A stretch of DNA of 64,000 bases. It comes from Brienomyrus brachyistius (Eukaryota; Chordata; Actinopteri; Osteoglossiformes; Mormyridae). The DNA lies in NCBI RefSeq assembly GCF_023856365.1, contig NC_064539.1, positions 30,616,118-30,680,117 on the forward strand, given 5' to 3'. The position numbers were made by a program, and so were the translations under genes. This document shows positions 33,101 to 50,249 of this stretch, in pieces. The notes under the pieces are model-generated. The model was given only the letters and a program-made list of their open reading frames with translations. It was not told where the DNA came from and did not search any database. Every line of letters starts with the position of its first letter. Positions within the stretch are counted from its first letter, which is position 1.

Positions 33101-33565
33101 AAGTGCTGTGTCGCCTTTCACACGTATAAATCTGCTTTGAAGTTCCCACTTCACCTTATCTCTGTCTTTGTCCCCTTTAGATCCTCTCAGTAGCAATTCA
33201 GAAGACTGTGAGTTACTGCGTATTATGTAAACAATATCTGAGAAAATGTGCAAAGTTTCTCCAAGCTTCCTTACAATCATTAGTATTAATTCCTCACGAA
33301 TTATTGTACCATCTGGCAGAGAAGGCCGAATACCCACGGCTCATTCTTTAATGTCCGTTTTGTGAGCTGACTAAATACATTCTATCAATTCATGCAGCTG
33401 TATTTTACAAAATCTGTCATGTAGATGTCATGCGGAGAATCATTCTGGAATTTCTGTTTCACTCCTGACTGATCGACAGGTGTTGAGGACGACAACCACC
33501 AGCTTATTTTCACCATAGTGGAGGGTGGGCCGGAAACCAACGGTGGATCTGGGGATGGTCCATAG
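23816..33565 (+). CDS. Secreted acidic octapeptide-repeat microexon protein, gene 2 of 3 (about 140 aa)
   Basis: Predicted exons: 23816-23882 (signal peptide beginning [11 protein letters not shown] and ending GAGFS), 26461-26484 (DHSQESQA), then eight exons of 24 nt at 26973, 27620, 28266, 28873, 30927, 31582, 32225 and 32875. All eight read [G]ATCTTTCTTGGGAGTCTCAAGCTG without a base difference, and each encodes DLSWESQA. Then follow 33050-33076 (GRPVDSDPI), 33181-33207 (YPLSSNSED) and 33480-33565 (Cys, then [16 protein letters not shown] and a Gly-rich end with stop). All introns are phase 1, so any repeat exon can be skipped or added without a frameshift. The sum is 423 nt, exactly 141 codons. 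If the 33050 exon is skipped, the next codon becomes Asp instead of Tyr and the frame is kept. No Lys occurs in the mature chain. Function unknown; kinship with gene 1 rests on promoter, signal exon and intron phase. Confidence 0.72.
23935..24134 (+). repeat. (GT)n tracts around a tccccACAATGtg-type repeat
   Basis: (GT)n at about 23930-23985 and 24091-24134 flanks a segment with GGGACCAAAAGTCCCC and GGTTCCC. A related arrangement occurs at 56220-56625. Confidence 0.75.
24770..26240 (-). repeat. 39-bp minisatellite, about 38 copies, intron 1 of gene 2
   Basis: The unit is CCCTGCATAGCTTCCCTTCT plus CACTGGGTCTCCCCAACAT, with many recurring subtypes (TTTCCTC for CCTTCTC, TGAATC for TGGGTC, ATATTT for CATCCC). 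The length is a multiple of 3, so both strands are open for about 300 codons. The minus-strand reading repeats [13 protein letters not shown], but there is no splice or promoter context. Confidence 0.95.
27358..27495 (+). mobile_element. tRNA-SINE-like segment repeated in every gene 2 unit
   Basis: ACAATGGCTCAGGGGGTAGG (A-box-like TGGCTCAGGGGG) and, in other copies, GTGGGTTCGATTTCTGCC (B-box-like GGTTCGATT) are followed by a (GGAT)n tail. The same segment occurs in introns at about 26745, 27990, 28655, 30650, 31310, 31968 and 32590, carried along in the tandem units. It is shown here at one representative copy. Confidence 0.6.
28950..30345 (-). mobile_element. 5'-truncated RTE-like LINE inserted in intron 6 of gene 2
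   Basis: The minus strand holds an uninterrupted frame ending at 28964. It contains reverse-transcriptase motifs: [21 protein letters not shown], the catalytic [11 protein letters not shown] (about 29770-29738), and a C-terminal tail with RWLGHLIRM and [15 protein letters not shown]. The usual RQGCPLSP is RQVCPLSP here. The 3' end is a (GGAT)n run at 28950-28964. An 8-bp duplication TCATTGTC flanks it (28942-28949 and 30346-30353), and the six sister introns show the empty site. The open frame and clean flanks mean a recent insertion. The endonuclease domain is absent. RTE assignment is by tail motifs and is tentative. Confidence 0.88.
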
Positions 33566-33594
33566 GGCCTCTTTCCCTCTGCAGCTTCCCTACA

Positions 33595-33740
33595 TCTCAG
33601 GTGACGTACAGCCGCGGATCAGGTGACGTACAGCCGCGGCTCAGGTGACGTACAGCCGCGGCTCAGGTGACATACAGCCGCGGCTCAGGTGACGTACAGC
33701 CGCGGTTCAGGTGACGTACAGCCGCGGTTCAGGTGACGCA
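33595..33740 (+). repeat. 22-bp minisatellite after the gene 2 stop
   Basis: Six copies of GTGACGTACAGCCGCGGCTCAG begin 30 bp after the stop codon, probably inside the 3' UTR. Each copy has a TGACGTA core and a CCGCGG palindrome. Confidence 0.9.
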
Positions 33741-34004
33741 TCGTCCAATCAGGGAATCTTCACTCCAAAATCAAGTGCTAGCAATGCAAGTTCAAGTAAA
33801 AACAAAAAATTCCAGTTCCACTCAGTCTTTTAAACCAAGACAGGCACCACAGAATGTACATCTTGTGCATCTTGCAATGTATAAACACGGACAAGAGCAC
33901 TGCACTGCAGAAGCAGACTCCTGTGATATTATTGTAATGATTTTTTTATTTTGCACCTTATACAGCTAAAATGTATTTATCACATCCCCTACCCACAGAA
34001 TATA

Positions 34005-34809
34005 CACTGTATTGTCAAAAGTACTGGGACACAGCTCTGAGTCATTAAATTCTGGTGTTTCATTCTAAACCCATTGCCATGCGTGTATGAAATCTGGCAC
34101 CCAGCCATGCAATCAGGTTTACAAACAATTGTGAAACGATGGGTCGTTCTGAGGAGCTCAGTGAATTCATGTGTGACAGTTGTCATCGTTCTGTTCACTC
34201 AATAACTGCCGAAGTTCCTGAACGTTACCTGTCTGACTGCATTGTGCCAACTTTCAAGTTTGGTGGAGGACAGATAAAATTATGGGGTTCTTTTTGTGGG
34301 GTTGGGCTAGTTCCCTTCCCAGGAAGCAAACTCTTGATGCTTCAGCATACCAAGAAATTTTGGACAATTCTATGCTTCCAACCTTGTGGGAACATTTTGG
34401 GATGGATGGTCCTTTTGCGTTCCAGCACGACTGTACACCAGTGCTCAAAGCAAAATCCATAAAGACATGGTTGGATGCATCTGCTGTGGAAGAACTTGGC
34501 CCATACAAAGCCCTGACCTCAACCATATCGGGACACCTTTGGGATGAATTAGAACAGAGATTGTATGCCAGGTCTTTACGTCCAGCATCAGTGCTTGACC
34601 AGAAATGCTCTTCTGAATGAATGAGCAAAAATTCTCATGGACACTCCAAAATCTTGTGGAAATCCTCCCCTGAAGAGCGGCAGCTGTTATGGCTGCAAAG
34701 GGTAGCTATACCATATTATATATAAGGCCTTATGGATTTAGAATGGAGTGTCATTAAAGTTCCAGTAGGTGTAATGGCCAGGCATCCCAATACTTTTGTA
34801 CATATAGTG
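34005..34809 (+). mobile_element. Tc1-like transposon, internally deleted and decayed
   Basis: Terminal repeats CACTGTATTGTCAAAAGTAC (left) and the reverse of CACTATATGTACAAAAGTAT (right) are each bordered by TA, the Tc1/mariner target. The inside encodes transposase fragments on the plus strand: AFQHDCTPVLKAKSIKTWLD and, later, GHLWDELEQRLYAR, which covers the usual catalytic DLNPIEHLWDE region. The DLNP part has been lost. The N-terminal DNA-binding half is largely missing, and several frameshifts are present. Confidence 0.85.
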
Positions 34810-34929
34810 TAACTGTACCTTATTACTTATACCTACATATCTACCTACATATAACATATAAACCTTAAACTGCACCTCTCTGATCCCCTTGATGTGTACG
34901 TTATGTTTGTACCTTGCCTTCCATTTCAG

Positions 34930-35245
34930 GGTGAGCTTATGTTGAACTCTGACACCATGACTCAGCTGAACACCCCGGTAAGGACTCATGCATGTAGACT
35001 GTTGGATTGAGACTCATTGTACTGGATTAGGCCAACAAACCTCACCGGTTTACGGTTTATAGAGGTTTTTGAGTTCGTTTTCATTTCTGTGCTGGATGTT
35101 GACTGCATGAGCCTTAGGGTGTCTTGTATTCCGTTGGATTTCTGACCTTTGACCCTTTCCTCTGTTTCTCACATGTAGGTGAAGCATCATGAAGAGTGTT
35201 CTTCACATGGAGTGTCACTCTGCTGGCCACAAAGTCACTAATAAA
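34930..35245 (+). other. Two possible exons with poly(A) signal downstream of gene 2
   Basis: 34930-34977 (acceptor TTTCAG, donor CCG|GTAAGG) and 35179-35241 (acceptor TGTAG) join in phase 0 and read through to TAA at 35239-35241, overlapped by AATAAA at 35240. They could be spliced 3' UTR exons of gene 2, an alternative C-terminus, or the end of a separate transcript. No upstream exon with a matching phase-0 donor was found. Confidence 0.3.
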
Positions 35246-35259
35246 AAATAAGAGTGACA

Positions 35260-36540
35260 TGTAAATTACATTGTATACACACACAGACTCCGTTTTATAA
35301 TAAAACATTTAAGCTGCTAATATTTTAATGATGGAATTAAAATGTAGAATTCATTTGAAAAAAGTTAGCAAATGTAGATGTCAATCTACCAAATCTACAA
35401 CTTGTACAGGAAGCCTGGTCTGGTAACGTTCTATAGATTTTTTGATTGTTTATGTGCGGTTTTTAAAGGTATGCTCCGTTACTCAGTGACCTATACTTCA
35501 TTGAGTTATTTACATTTCCCATTTCCAAAACCTTTGATCACAAACTTCTCCTGGCTGCTTGTTTGATCATAACTGAATAAAGAGATATTAAAACAGGCAC
35601 TGGATTCCACAAAAGTTACGATAAACAGACATTATCTCTCACTTGAATGATTTCCATGGAGGTTTGCTTTGCTCTGTGTTTGGTCAAACAAATTCCAACT
35701 CATTCCAGTTCAGGAAGCTGAAAACGGTCAGATTTGGTGTTCAAATACACTGTTATTCAACATTATTTCTTCATTCAGTGGCCAGTGCTGAGCTGTGTGT
35801 TCAGTGAAGTCTTTATGCACACCACTGTTGTACTGAGCTGTTATTTTTGCACTTGTGGTCTCCCTGTTAGCTTTAATAAGCTGGTCTTTCTCCTCTGACC
35901 TCTGCATCTGCCCATACCTGGATATTCATCACTCCATTCTCTATAAAGTTTGAGCATCACAGTGTGTAAAGATCACAGGAAACACCTAGAGGGTGGAGGA
36001 GGTAGAGGAGCATTGACCCATCACAGCAGGGGGTGCACTTTTAATAGTATTGCCCCCCCCAGCAAATTTTACTAAGTGCCTCTTTTGACGACAGGCGACC
36101 ACACAAAACTCACCGAATTTGCAGAGAACATTCCCACCACAGGTTGGCAAATTCTACCTTGGGCTCTGATACCGCCCCCCCCTGCTATGAGACCACTCTT
36201 TTACCCTTTGTTGGAATCACTATTTTTGGCACCAACAATCACATTTTTTAAAAATCGTAGCTTGCTAAAGTTTAGTTGGACAGTAAGTATACCCCATGAC
36301 CTTGTCTGCGTACTGTATTTATTCACCAACACCAGTCTCTCGGGGCAACCATGTCCTTACTCTTTCCTCCAATTTGCAGAGTCACACCTCATGTAGAAAC
36401 ATCCGGAGCAGCGACGCCTTAGTTTGAACAAGAGGGAGGTTTTTGTGTTCTGATGTTCTGAACACACCCTGGAACTGAGTGCAGAAGTTCACCAGAAAGA
36501 AACGTGAAATCAGCCACATGCTAATGTACATGTAAAAGGC
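35260..36540. other. No gene recognised
   Basis: Short unsupported frames only. A poly-C tract occurs at about 36050-36060. Confidence 0.4.
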
Positions 36541-36693
36541 TAAATAGACAGCGAAGACAGAAAGGGCTAAATATAGAGTAAGGAACAAAAGAAGGAACAC
36601 AAAGAACACTAAATATAAAGTAAGGAACAAAAGAAGGAACACAAAGAACACTAAATATAAAGTTAGGAACAAAAGAAGGATTAAATGCACAGT
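36541..36693 (+). repeat. ~42-bp minisatellite
   Basis: Degenerate units of the form CTAAATATAAAGTAAGGAAC plus AAAAGAAGGAACACAAAGAACA. Related copies continue after the SINE at 37270-37390, so the SINE landed inside this array. Confidence 0.75.
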
Positions 36694-36710
36694 GATGAAA
36701 ATAGAGCAGG

Positions 36711-37267
36711 GGGGCAGCATGGTGGTGCAGTGCTTATGGTGAGGGGGGCAGCATGGTGGTGCAGTGGTTATGGTGAGGGGGGCAGCATGGTGGTGCAGTG
36801 GTTATGGTGAGGGGGGCAGCATGGTGGTGCAGTGGTTATGGTGAGGGGAGCGGCATGGTGGTGCAGTGGTTATGGTGAGGGGGGCAGCATGGTGGTGCAG
36901 TGGTTATGGTGAGGGGGGCAGCATGGTGGTGCAGTGGTTAGCACTGTTGCCTCACACCTCTAGGACCCGGGTTCAAGTCTCCAACTGGGTCACATGTGTG
37001 TGGAGTTTGCATGTTCTCCCCATGTCGTCGTGGGGTTTCCTCCAGGTACTCCGGTTTCCCCCCATGGTCCAAAGACATGCAGAGGCTAATTGTACTTGCT
37101 AAATTGCCCGTAGGAGTGCATGTGTGAGTGAATGGTATGTGAGTGTGCCCTGCGATGGGCTGGCCCCCCATCCTGGGCTGTTCCCTGCCCTGTGCCCATT
37201 GCTTCCGGGATAGGCTCCGGACCCCCTGCGACCCAGTAGGATAAGCGGTTTGGAAAATGGATGGATG
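36711..37267 (+). mobile_element. tRNA-derived SINE with seven tandem copies of its head
   Basis: Flanks GATGAAAATAGAGCAGG at 36694-36710 and 37268-37284 are a perfect 17-bp target duplication. Inside, a 34-bp head unit (GCAGCATGGTGGTGCAGTGG plus TTATGGTGAGGGGG) starts at 36714 and recurs every 34 bp seven times. The last copy runs into GTTAGCACTGTTGCCTCAC, the B-box-like GGGTTCAAGTCTC, a conserved core (GTTTGCATGTTCTCCCC) and a GATAAGCGGTTTGGAAAATGG tail with (ATGG)n. Core and tail are of the type shared with L2-like LINEs in fish. Confidence 0.88.
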
Positions 37268-37389
37268 GATGAAAATAGAGCAGGCAAAATATAAGGTAAG
37301 GAACAAAAAACAGGCTAAATATACAGTGATGAAAATAGAGCAGGCAAAATTCAAAGTAATAAACACAGGAAAGACTAAATATACTGCAG

Positions 37390-37900
37390 TGGAGGGGTAA
37401 GTGTGTCCCAATGCTCCTATAAGCTATGTCATTGGAGGCCATTACCCCAATGGAAGGGCAGCTACCCACTTTGGATCTTATTTGGACCCTCTGGGCTCAG
37501 CAGGAAATTCCTTCACCACATGAAAACACATCTCATGACCCTCGTGACTTTCAAGAAACATCTTAAGAGCCCCCTGTTCCAGGAACACCTCAGTTAACCT
37601 CATCCTACCCGGACCCTCCCCACTTCACTGTCTTCGCTACTCTTCCATTGAAATGGTTTCACTTCACACTTCTGGATTCCCTCCTCTTGTAGTTCCTACT
37701 TCAGTTCAGTTCCTACTAGATTCTCTTAGTGTTATTTATATAAATGGTTATCTTAGGTACCAAATAGTTTCGGTATAGTTCTGTGGCACTGTTTCCGGTC
37801 ACTCACTGGAAGCTCAGTCTCACAGCACTGGTACCTAACTGACATGTTCTTAAAGGGTGAGGATGTGGCACTGGTCCAGTTAGTGTCATTAAGCACACTG
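37390..37900 (+). mobile_element. Possible LINE 3' fragment
   Basis: A short frame ending FKKHLKSPLFQEHLS at about 37550-37597 resembles the FKxxLKTxLFxxx tail of L2/CR1-like reverse transcriptases. Nothing else of the polymerase is readable, so this is weak. Confidence 0.3.
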
Positions 37901-38266
37901 TATAACACCCATTAGACTATCAGCATCACATGACATTAACTGATCATTTAGCACCTGGGGAAACATCAGAGTCTATAAAACATTGTGTCATTGTGTTGTA
38001 ACTCTTTAAGTCCCACTTAAAACCAGGCTCCATTGTTTCACCTGACAGGTCTGGCAGTGGGACAATATTGTCACCCTCTATTACCTGGGTGGTACAAGCT
38101 ATTATTTCCAAAGGGGATCTGATGTTGTATTGGCTAATGACTGCAGCTCATGCCTGGGAAATGTTCCAAGTTGGTGACCCACCGTGTGATGTGGGTATAT
38201 GTCCGGGATACACCTACATGCTGCGCAGTTAGCAGGGCCCAGTGGACGCTGTGGTCACGCCGTGCG

Positions 38267-38274
38267 TATAAAAG
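38267..38274 (+). promoter_or_regulatory. TATA box of secreted microexon gene 3
   Basis: TATAAAAG in GCGTATAAAAGCTCCACGG, 58 bp before the ATG. From GTGGTCAC (38251) through the 5' UTR the sequence is nearly identical to gene 1. Confidence 0.75.
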
Positions 38275-38324
38275 CTCCACGGTACAGGTGCAGTCAGATG
38301 CGAATTCTGAAGCGAGTCGCCAGC

Positions 38325-39997
38325 ATGCTGAGAGTGACCGTGATTCTCCTCACCCTCGCTGTCCTCAGCGCAGGCTTCACTGGTATGTCAGTGTTAGGAA
38401 AAACTAATCAGAGGTATCGCTGTTAGTATTCAGTGACACAGCTTTCGGAAAAGATAGATCTATTCATTTAAGGATTTTACTGGAGCATTTTTTCGCCTTA
38501 AAAGCAAATAATTGTCAAACGATATTAACAATTTGGGCAATATTATGTTGGACTATATTAGTTTTGTTTCATTACAGATTGTAAAACTAGCTGCTAAGAT
38601 GAAGTAGAGTAGCTCCCAAAATCAGTGCTGGGGGAGCAGGCTGGTCAGTCAGCAATCTGCAGAGATGCAGGATGTGTGGGGGGGGGGGGGGCTTACTGGC
38701 TCAGCAAGTAGCACCATTAGGGTGGGGGTCTGAATCCCGCATCCTCTGCGTGTGTGAAGTTTCTATGATCTCCATACACAGCTTGGAAGGGATTCTAAGG
38801 GGGGTAGGGGGCAGTTGGGCTACCCGCTGTGGTACCCTTAACATATGATGATGCTTATATTATTACTAACATAATTAACATTACCTTTATTCTGTTTTAG
38901 TCCCTCCCCAAGACGAACCACTTGGTAAGTAACCCATCTCGCTGACTTTTTATGTAGTCCATATGGTTTATATACAGCTCATTTTATATTAAGACACATT
39001 ATAAGGCACATTTCACTTTAATTATGAAATTGCCTCAATCTACAGTTTGATCGTGGTTTCAATTAATGGACGTCAAAGTGCCATGCTTGCGATGACCACA
39101 AGAGGGAGCACAAAAACCACTGACACAAAGCCAATCTTTCTGCAGATATTATAAGTCAACAAACAGACATGCTTAATACAAAACAGGGTCTGCACGAAGA
39201 CTTAAAAAGAAGCTCTGCACACTTAAAGTTTAATAACATGAACATGTTGAGTTGCAAAATTAACACAGTGACACTATTTCATCATTAACCTGAAGTGATT
39301 TTCATTCACTGCAGATGAGTCCTGGCAGGCCCCGGGTAAGTTAACCTCTAACATTTCTCTCCGTCTGTTTTCCTCTGCATTTACACCTCTGCCGGGGTTT
39401 TATATGAAGTAATAAAGGTAATGCCCTCTGCGGCTGGGCAGTGCCCAACTGTGTTTTCCCCTTTCTATACAAGGGTCAATTGTATAAATACTGCATCAGA
39501 ACATGGGATGTCGGACCACCATGGTGCTCATCTACAGGCAACTATGACCAGGATCTTAAATGGCAGTACTGCTACAAAGAAGGTAATACACACAGCATAC
39601 TATTATGATACAATACTGCATTTTCTCAGGTAATATGCACAGTATACTACTCCTATACTGTACTGTGTTAGTATGCAGGTAAAACACACAGCGTACAATT
39701 ACTATACTAGGCTGCCTTAGCTAAAGTATTACACACAGAATTCAATTATTATACTTGACAGCATTAGCTCAGGTAAAACACACACTATACTTTTACTATA
39801 CTATACTAAGTTAGCTCAAGCAATACATCCTCCGGTACTGGTAATATACTTTAGTATACTAGACTTCCTTTTCAGAAACTCATCATTAAAGCATGAAATA
39901 ACTTTAAATAAGTAATATCTCGGCACAGAATCATAGCAGAGACTCATCATGTTTTTCGGCTTCAGGGTACGGTTACCTTGGCCACGAGGCTGACTGA
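38325..39997 (+). CDS. Secreted acidic mini-peptide, gene 3 of 3 (about 44 aa, 4 exons)
   Basis: Predicted exons: 38325-38382, 38901-38924, 39315-39335, 39966-39997. All introns are GT/AG and phase 1, and the sum is 135 nt. The signal peptide is MLRVTVILLTLAVLSAGFT. Later exons add VPPQDEPL, DESWQAP and GYGYLGHEAD before TGA. The mature product would be only about 25 residues, with six acidic residues, one His and no Lys, Arg or Cys. DESWQAP recalls the DLSWESQA repeat of gene 2. An ATG at 38298 lies in frame nine codons upstream, but the 38325 ATG is the one shared by genes 1 and 2. Poly(A) signal AATAAA lies at 40289. Extra unrecognised microexons between 39335 and 39966 are possible. Confidence 0.62.
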
Positions 39998-40288
39998 TCT
40001 GCCGAGGAACTGAAGGGTAAGGAGTGCTCAGCAGGAGTGTGTCAGCAGTGTACTGGGTCACAGCCCTTCATAAGTCAGGTGGTGTTGGGTTTCATGGGGT
40101 TACACATTCTATAGTGGTACATATGATGGTTTATGCAGATTTATTCTCTGTTTTGCAAATTTAGGTGCAGATGAAGATGTCTACTGTACAATAATCAAAA
40201 AGAAGTTTTTTTAACTGATGTGATTCGTAAAACTGATTGAATGCTGTCTTTATAGTACAAATCTCTATTAGTACAAAACTTTCAATCC

Positions 40289-40294
40289 AATAAA
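40289..40294 (+). terminator. Polyadenylation signal of gene 3
   Basis: AATAAA lies 292 bp after the predicted stop. A 3' UTR intron is possible because an AG-rich acceptor-like site (TTTAGGTG) occurs at about 40162. Confidence 0.5.
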
Positions 40295-40299
40295 GTAAA

Positions 40300-42390
40300 C
40301 ACAAGTGCAGACTTGATCTTGTTGTCTTGGAATCATGGAGTGTGTACTGGTGACCACAGAGAAGCCTTCAGAGATGACTGTCTCCTGGATTAGGAACCCT
40401 TGCAAGCTTACATCCGCAACATAAACAGCCTGGTCCATACGATGGGTCCATACAATGGGTCCATATGATGGGTCCATACGATGGGTCCATATGATGGCAC
40501 GAAGAACCAGACTGTATATATAATGGCTGAATTTACTGTTTTATTGCAGAAACACAATGACTATTGGCTATATCACCATCGAAGGACTAACCAAAACCTC
40601 TTTATACAACGAAACAGAGTTCAGTTGTGTAACAGATAGGCTGAAACATCGCCCACCTGTTTTCAAGATGAGCATAGTAGAAAGATGTGCATTTCTCATT
40701 ATTATTATTATTACTGTTAATTATAATAAGTCTTCCATTTTCAATATGAAGTGTACCTTTCATTTGTAGTTTGAACTTTAACTTAAAAAGATTTTAGCAA
40801 CCAAAATGTGTCAGTTTCTGAATGTGTTTTTAAATTAAATTTATTGAACCCACCCCTGCGTAATGCAGTCTGATTTATTCAAGCTGGATCAATAAGCTTT
40901 AACTTCACTCAAAAAGCTTGAAATTCTGGTATTTATTTTAACAGGTGGGTGGGGTGTCCTCACTCTTACGTAAGATTACGCTAATCTGGGTAAGACCAAA
41001 GTCTCTATAAAACAAGCCAGTTTCCTTATTTTACATCTTTAAAAATTGATGGAGGAGCCATACTTTCACAGGGAGTATAAAATACCCTAATGCTCCCACA
41101 GAGAGTATAAAATACCCTAATTCTCCCACAGAGAATACACAATAGCCTTGAAAGTGATTGAAAGTGTGCTGGTCAGGAGTAGAGTGAACAGAAGGTGTCA
41201 AAACATGAGGCAAGCACAGAGCAGAGTATATCACAGGCTCTAATAGCATCAAAAGAGAAGAAATCCTTCTTGCATATAGATGGCGGGGTAAAAGAGGCAG
41301 TTGGGGGAGAGAGAGCGATTACGATGTAAAAATGGTTTTGGAGGAGCTTGATCAGTGAGTAAAGGAAAAGCAGCCAATGAATGCAAAGAGCAGAGTCAGT
41401 CAGTCCCCGGAGCAACTGGGGTTAAGGGCCTTGCTCTAGGGCTCAATGGTGTGATTACTCTACCAACCCAGTGATTTGAACCAGCAACCTTCCAAGTTCC
41501 AATCTGCATAGTTGCCCCCTCAACAAATACACTTTTTGTTTAATGCTTTTTTGGTCAGAGAATTCAACATATGTTATTTTATAGTTTTCATGTCTTTATG
41601 ATTATTTTTAAATGTAGAGAATATTACACGTAAACCTTTCTATGAGTAGGTGTGTCCAAACCTTTGACTGGGGCTGTATGGGATTATTTTGACAAACATT
41701 CAATGACCCATCCTTTACAGCACATGCCACCAGTCACATGTAAACATGCTGACTCAGAAACAAAAAAATCAACATAGTTTTAGAAGTAGGTATATAGTAA
41801 TTTTACAAAGTAAATTTGGTCGGGCGACGTGGCAGCATTGACTGGCCACCATATTCATCCGACCTGACACACACGGAGTGATTTTATTTAATGTTTTTTT
41901 CTGGGGGGGGTGGTTCTTACTTCTTGAGAGTAAGCCCCACACAGTGAATGAATTGAAGGAGCTTTCTGGCAAGTGGATATTTATGCTAACCGAGATTTCT
42001 GCGCTATACAGTGTGTCAGTGTCAGGGACAGACTACAGGAACGTATCAATGTTGATGGAGGACATTTCGAACACCTAAGTGACTAAACATAACCCACTCG
42101 GTACTGAAAAATAAAAACGGGACATCTACTGACCCCCATAGATATATATGAAATACTATATATAAGTAAATGAGTTCTTTAGGGATGCGATGTGAGATAG
42201 TCAAAATCAGGAAAAAATACCGCGTATGTTAAGAACACAACGAATCGCATTCCATCACACCATTACATGATAATTCATATTTAAATAATAAACATGCTGT
42301 GCGTAAAATATGTTTATAATGCACAGTATATGCAATAAAATTAGGTCACTTCGTGTTAGCACTCCAGGGTTATTACAAACACGACCACCC
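40300..42390. other. Spacer between gene 3 and ewsr1, repeats only
   Basis: A 16-bp repeat around GATGGGTCCATA occupies 40437-40495. A ~29-bp repeat (CTCCCACAGAGAGTATAAAA) lies at 41065-41150. A tRNA-like repeat fragment with AAGGGCCTTGCTCTAGG occurs near 41425. No gene is seen. Confidence 0.5.
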
Positions 42391-42527
42391 ATCGGAAAGC
42401 GTATGAACGCGCGTATGAAGTGGACGAGCCGATTTACTCCCGCCGTGCCAGCCAAAATGGTACAGTCCGGAGGCCAAAGTTCGCGCGTGCGCGTTGAGTT
42501 TCCCCGGGTACACTCACGAGCCCTGAA

Positions 42528-49701
<7,174 letters not shown>

Positions 49702-49885
49702 AGGACGCGGCCCGTGGAAATCCATGCTGCACACAGGACTCATTTTTAAGAATGTTTTAAATTCCTAACTCCATATTTATGGAAATACCTTAACGCTGTA
49801 ACTTGCGTTTATTTTTGTTTGTTTTTTTTTTACATTTGGTTCCAGTCCAATGCATGCTGTGTACAGGTTCTGAAGCCTTGTGACC

Positions 49886-49891
49886 ATTAAA
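49886..49891 (+). terminator. Polyadenylation signal of ewsr1
   Basis: ATTAAA lies 185 bp after the stop codon, the common variant hexamer; no AATAAA lies nearby. Confidence 0.65.
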
Positions 49892-50249
49892 TGTTTCCAT
49901 TTTTTAAGTGCCCCTCTGGTTATTTTTGGAGGATATTCAGCTGTGCCATCTACTGTAAGAGCCACACCAATGGACTTCAAGATATACATACATTCCATAA
50001 AGGCAACAGTTTGTTATGGATAATTCCTTTGATGTACATTTACACTTTGTATGGGTCATGGAAACGCCACCATCTGTGTCCCTGCTGATCTCTAGGGGTG
50101 ACTAGTCATCTCTCTATTGGCTACCCACTAATACTCGCCCCTGCAGAGATGATCACCTTATTCAGTGTTTACAAGGTGAGGAAATGATACGAGCTCTGTC
50201 TTGCCTTTAGTGAGAGACGTCGCGGTTAAGAGGGATACTCGAGGGCTTT

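Noticed and set aside
38298..38324. Upstream in-frame ATG as the start of gene 3
   Set aside because: It would put a basic stretch (MRILKRVAS) before the signal peptide and is not shared by genes 1 and 2, whose common ATG is at the 38325 position.
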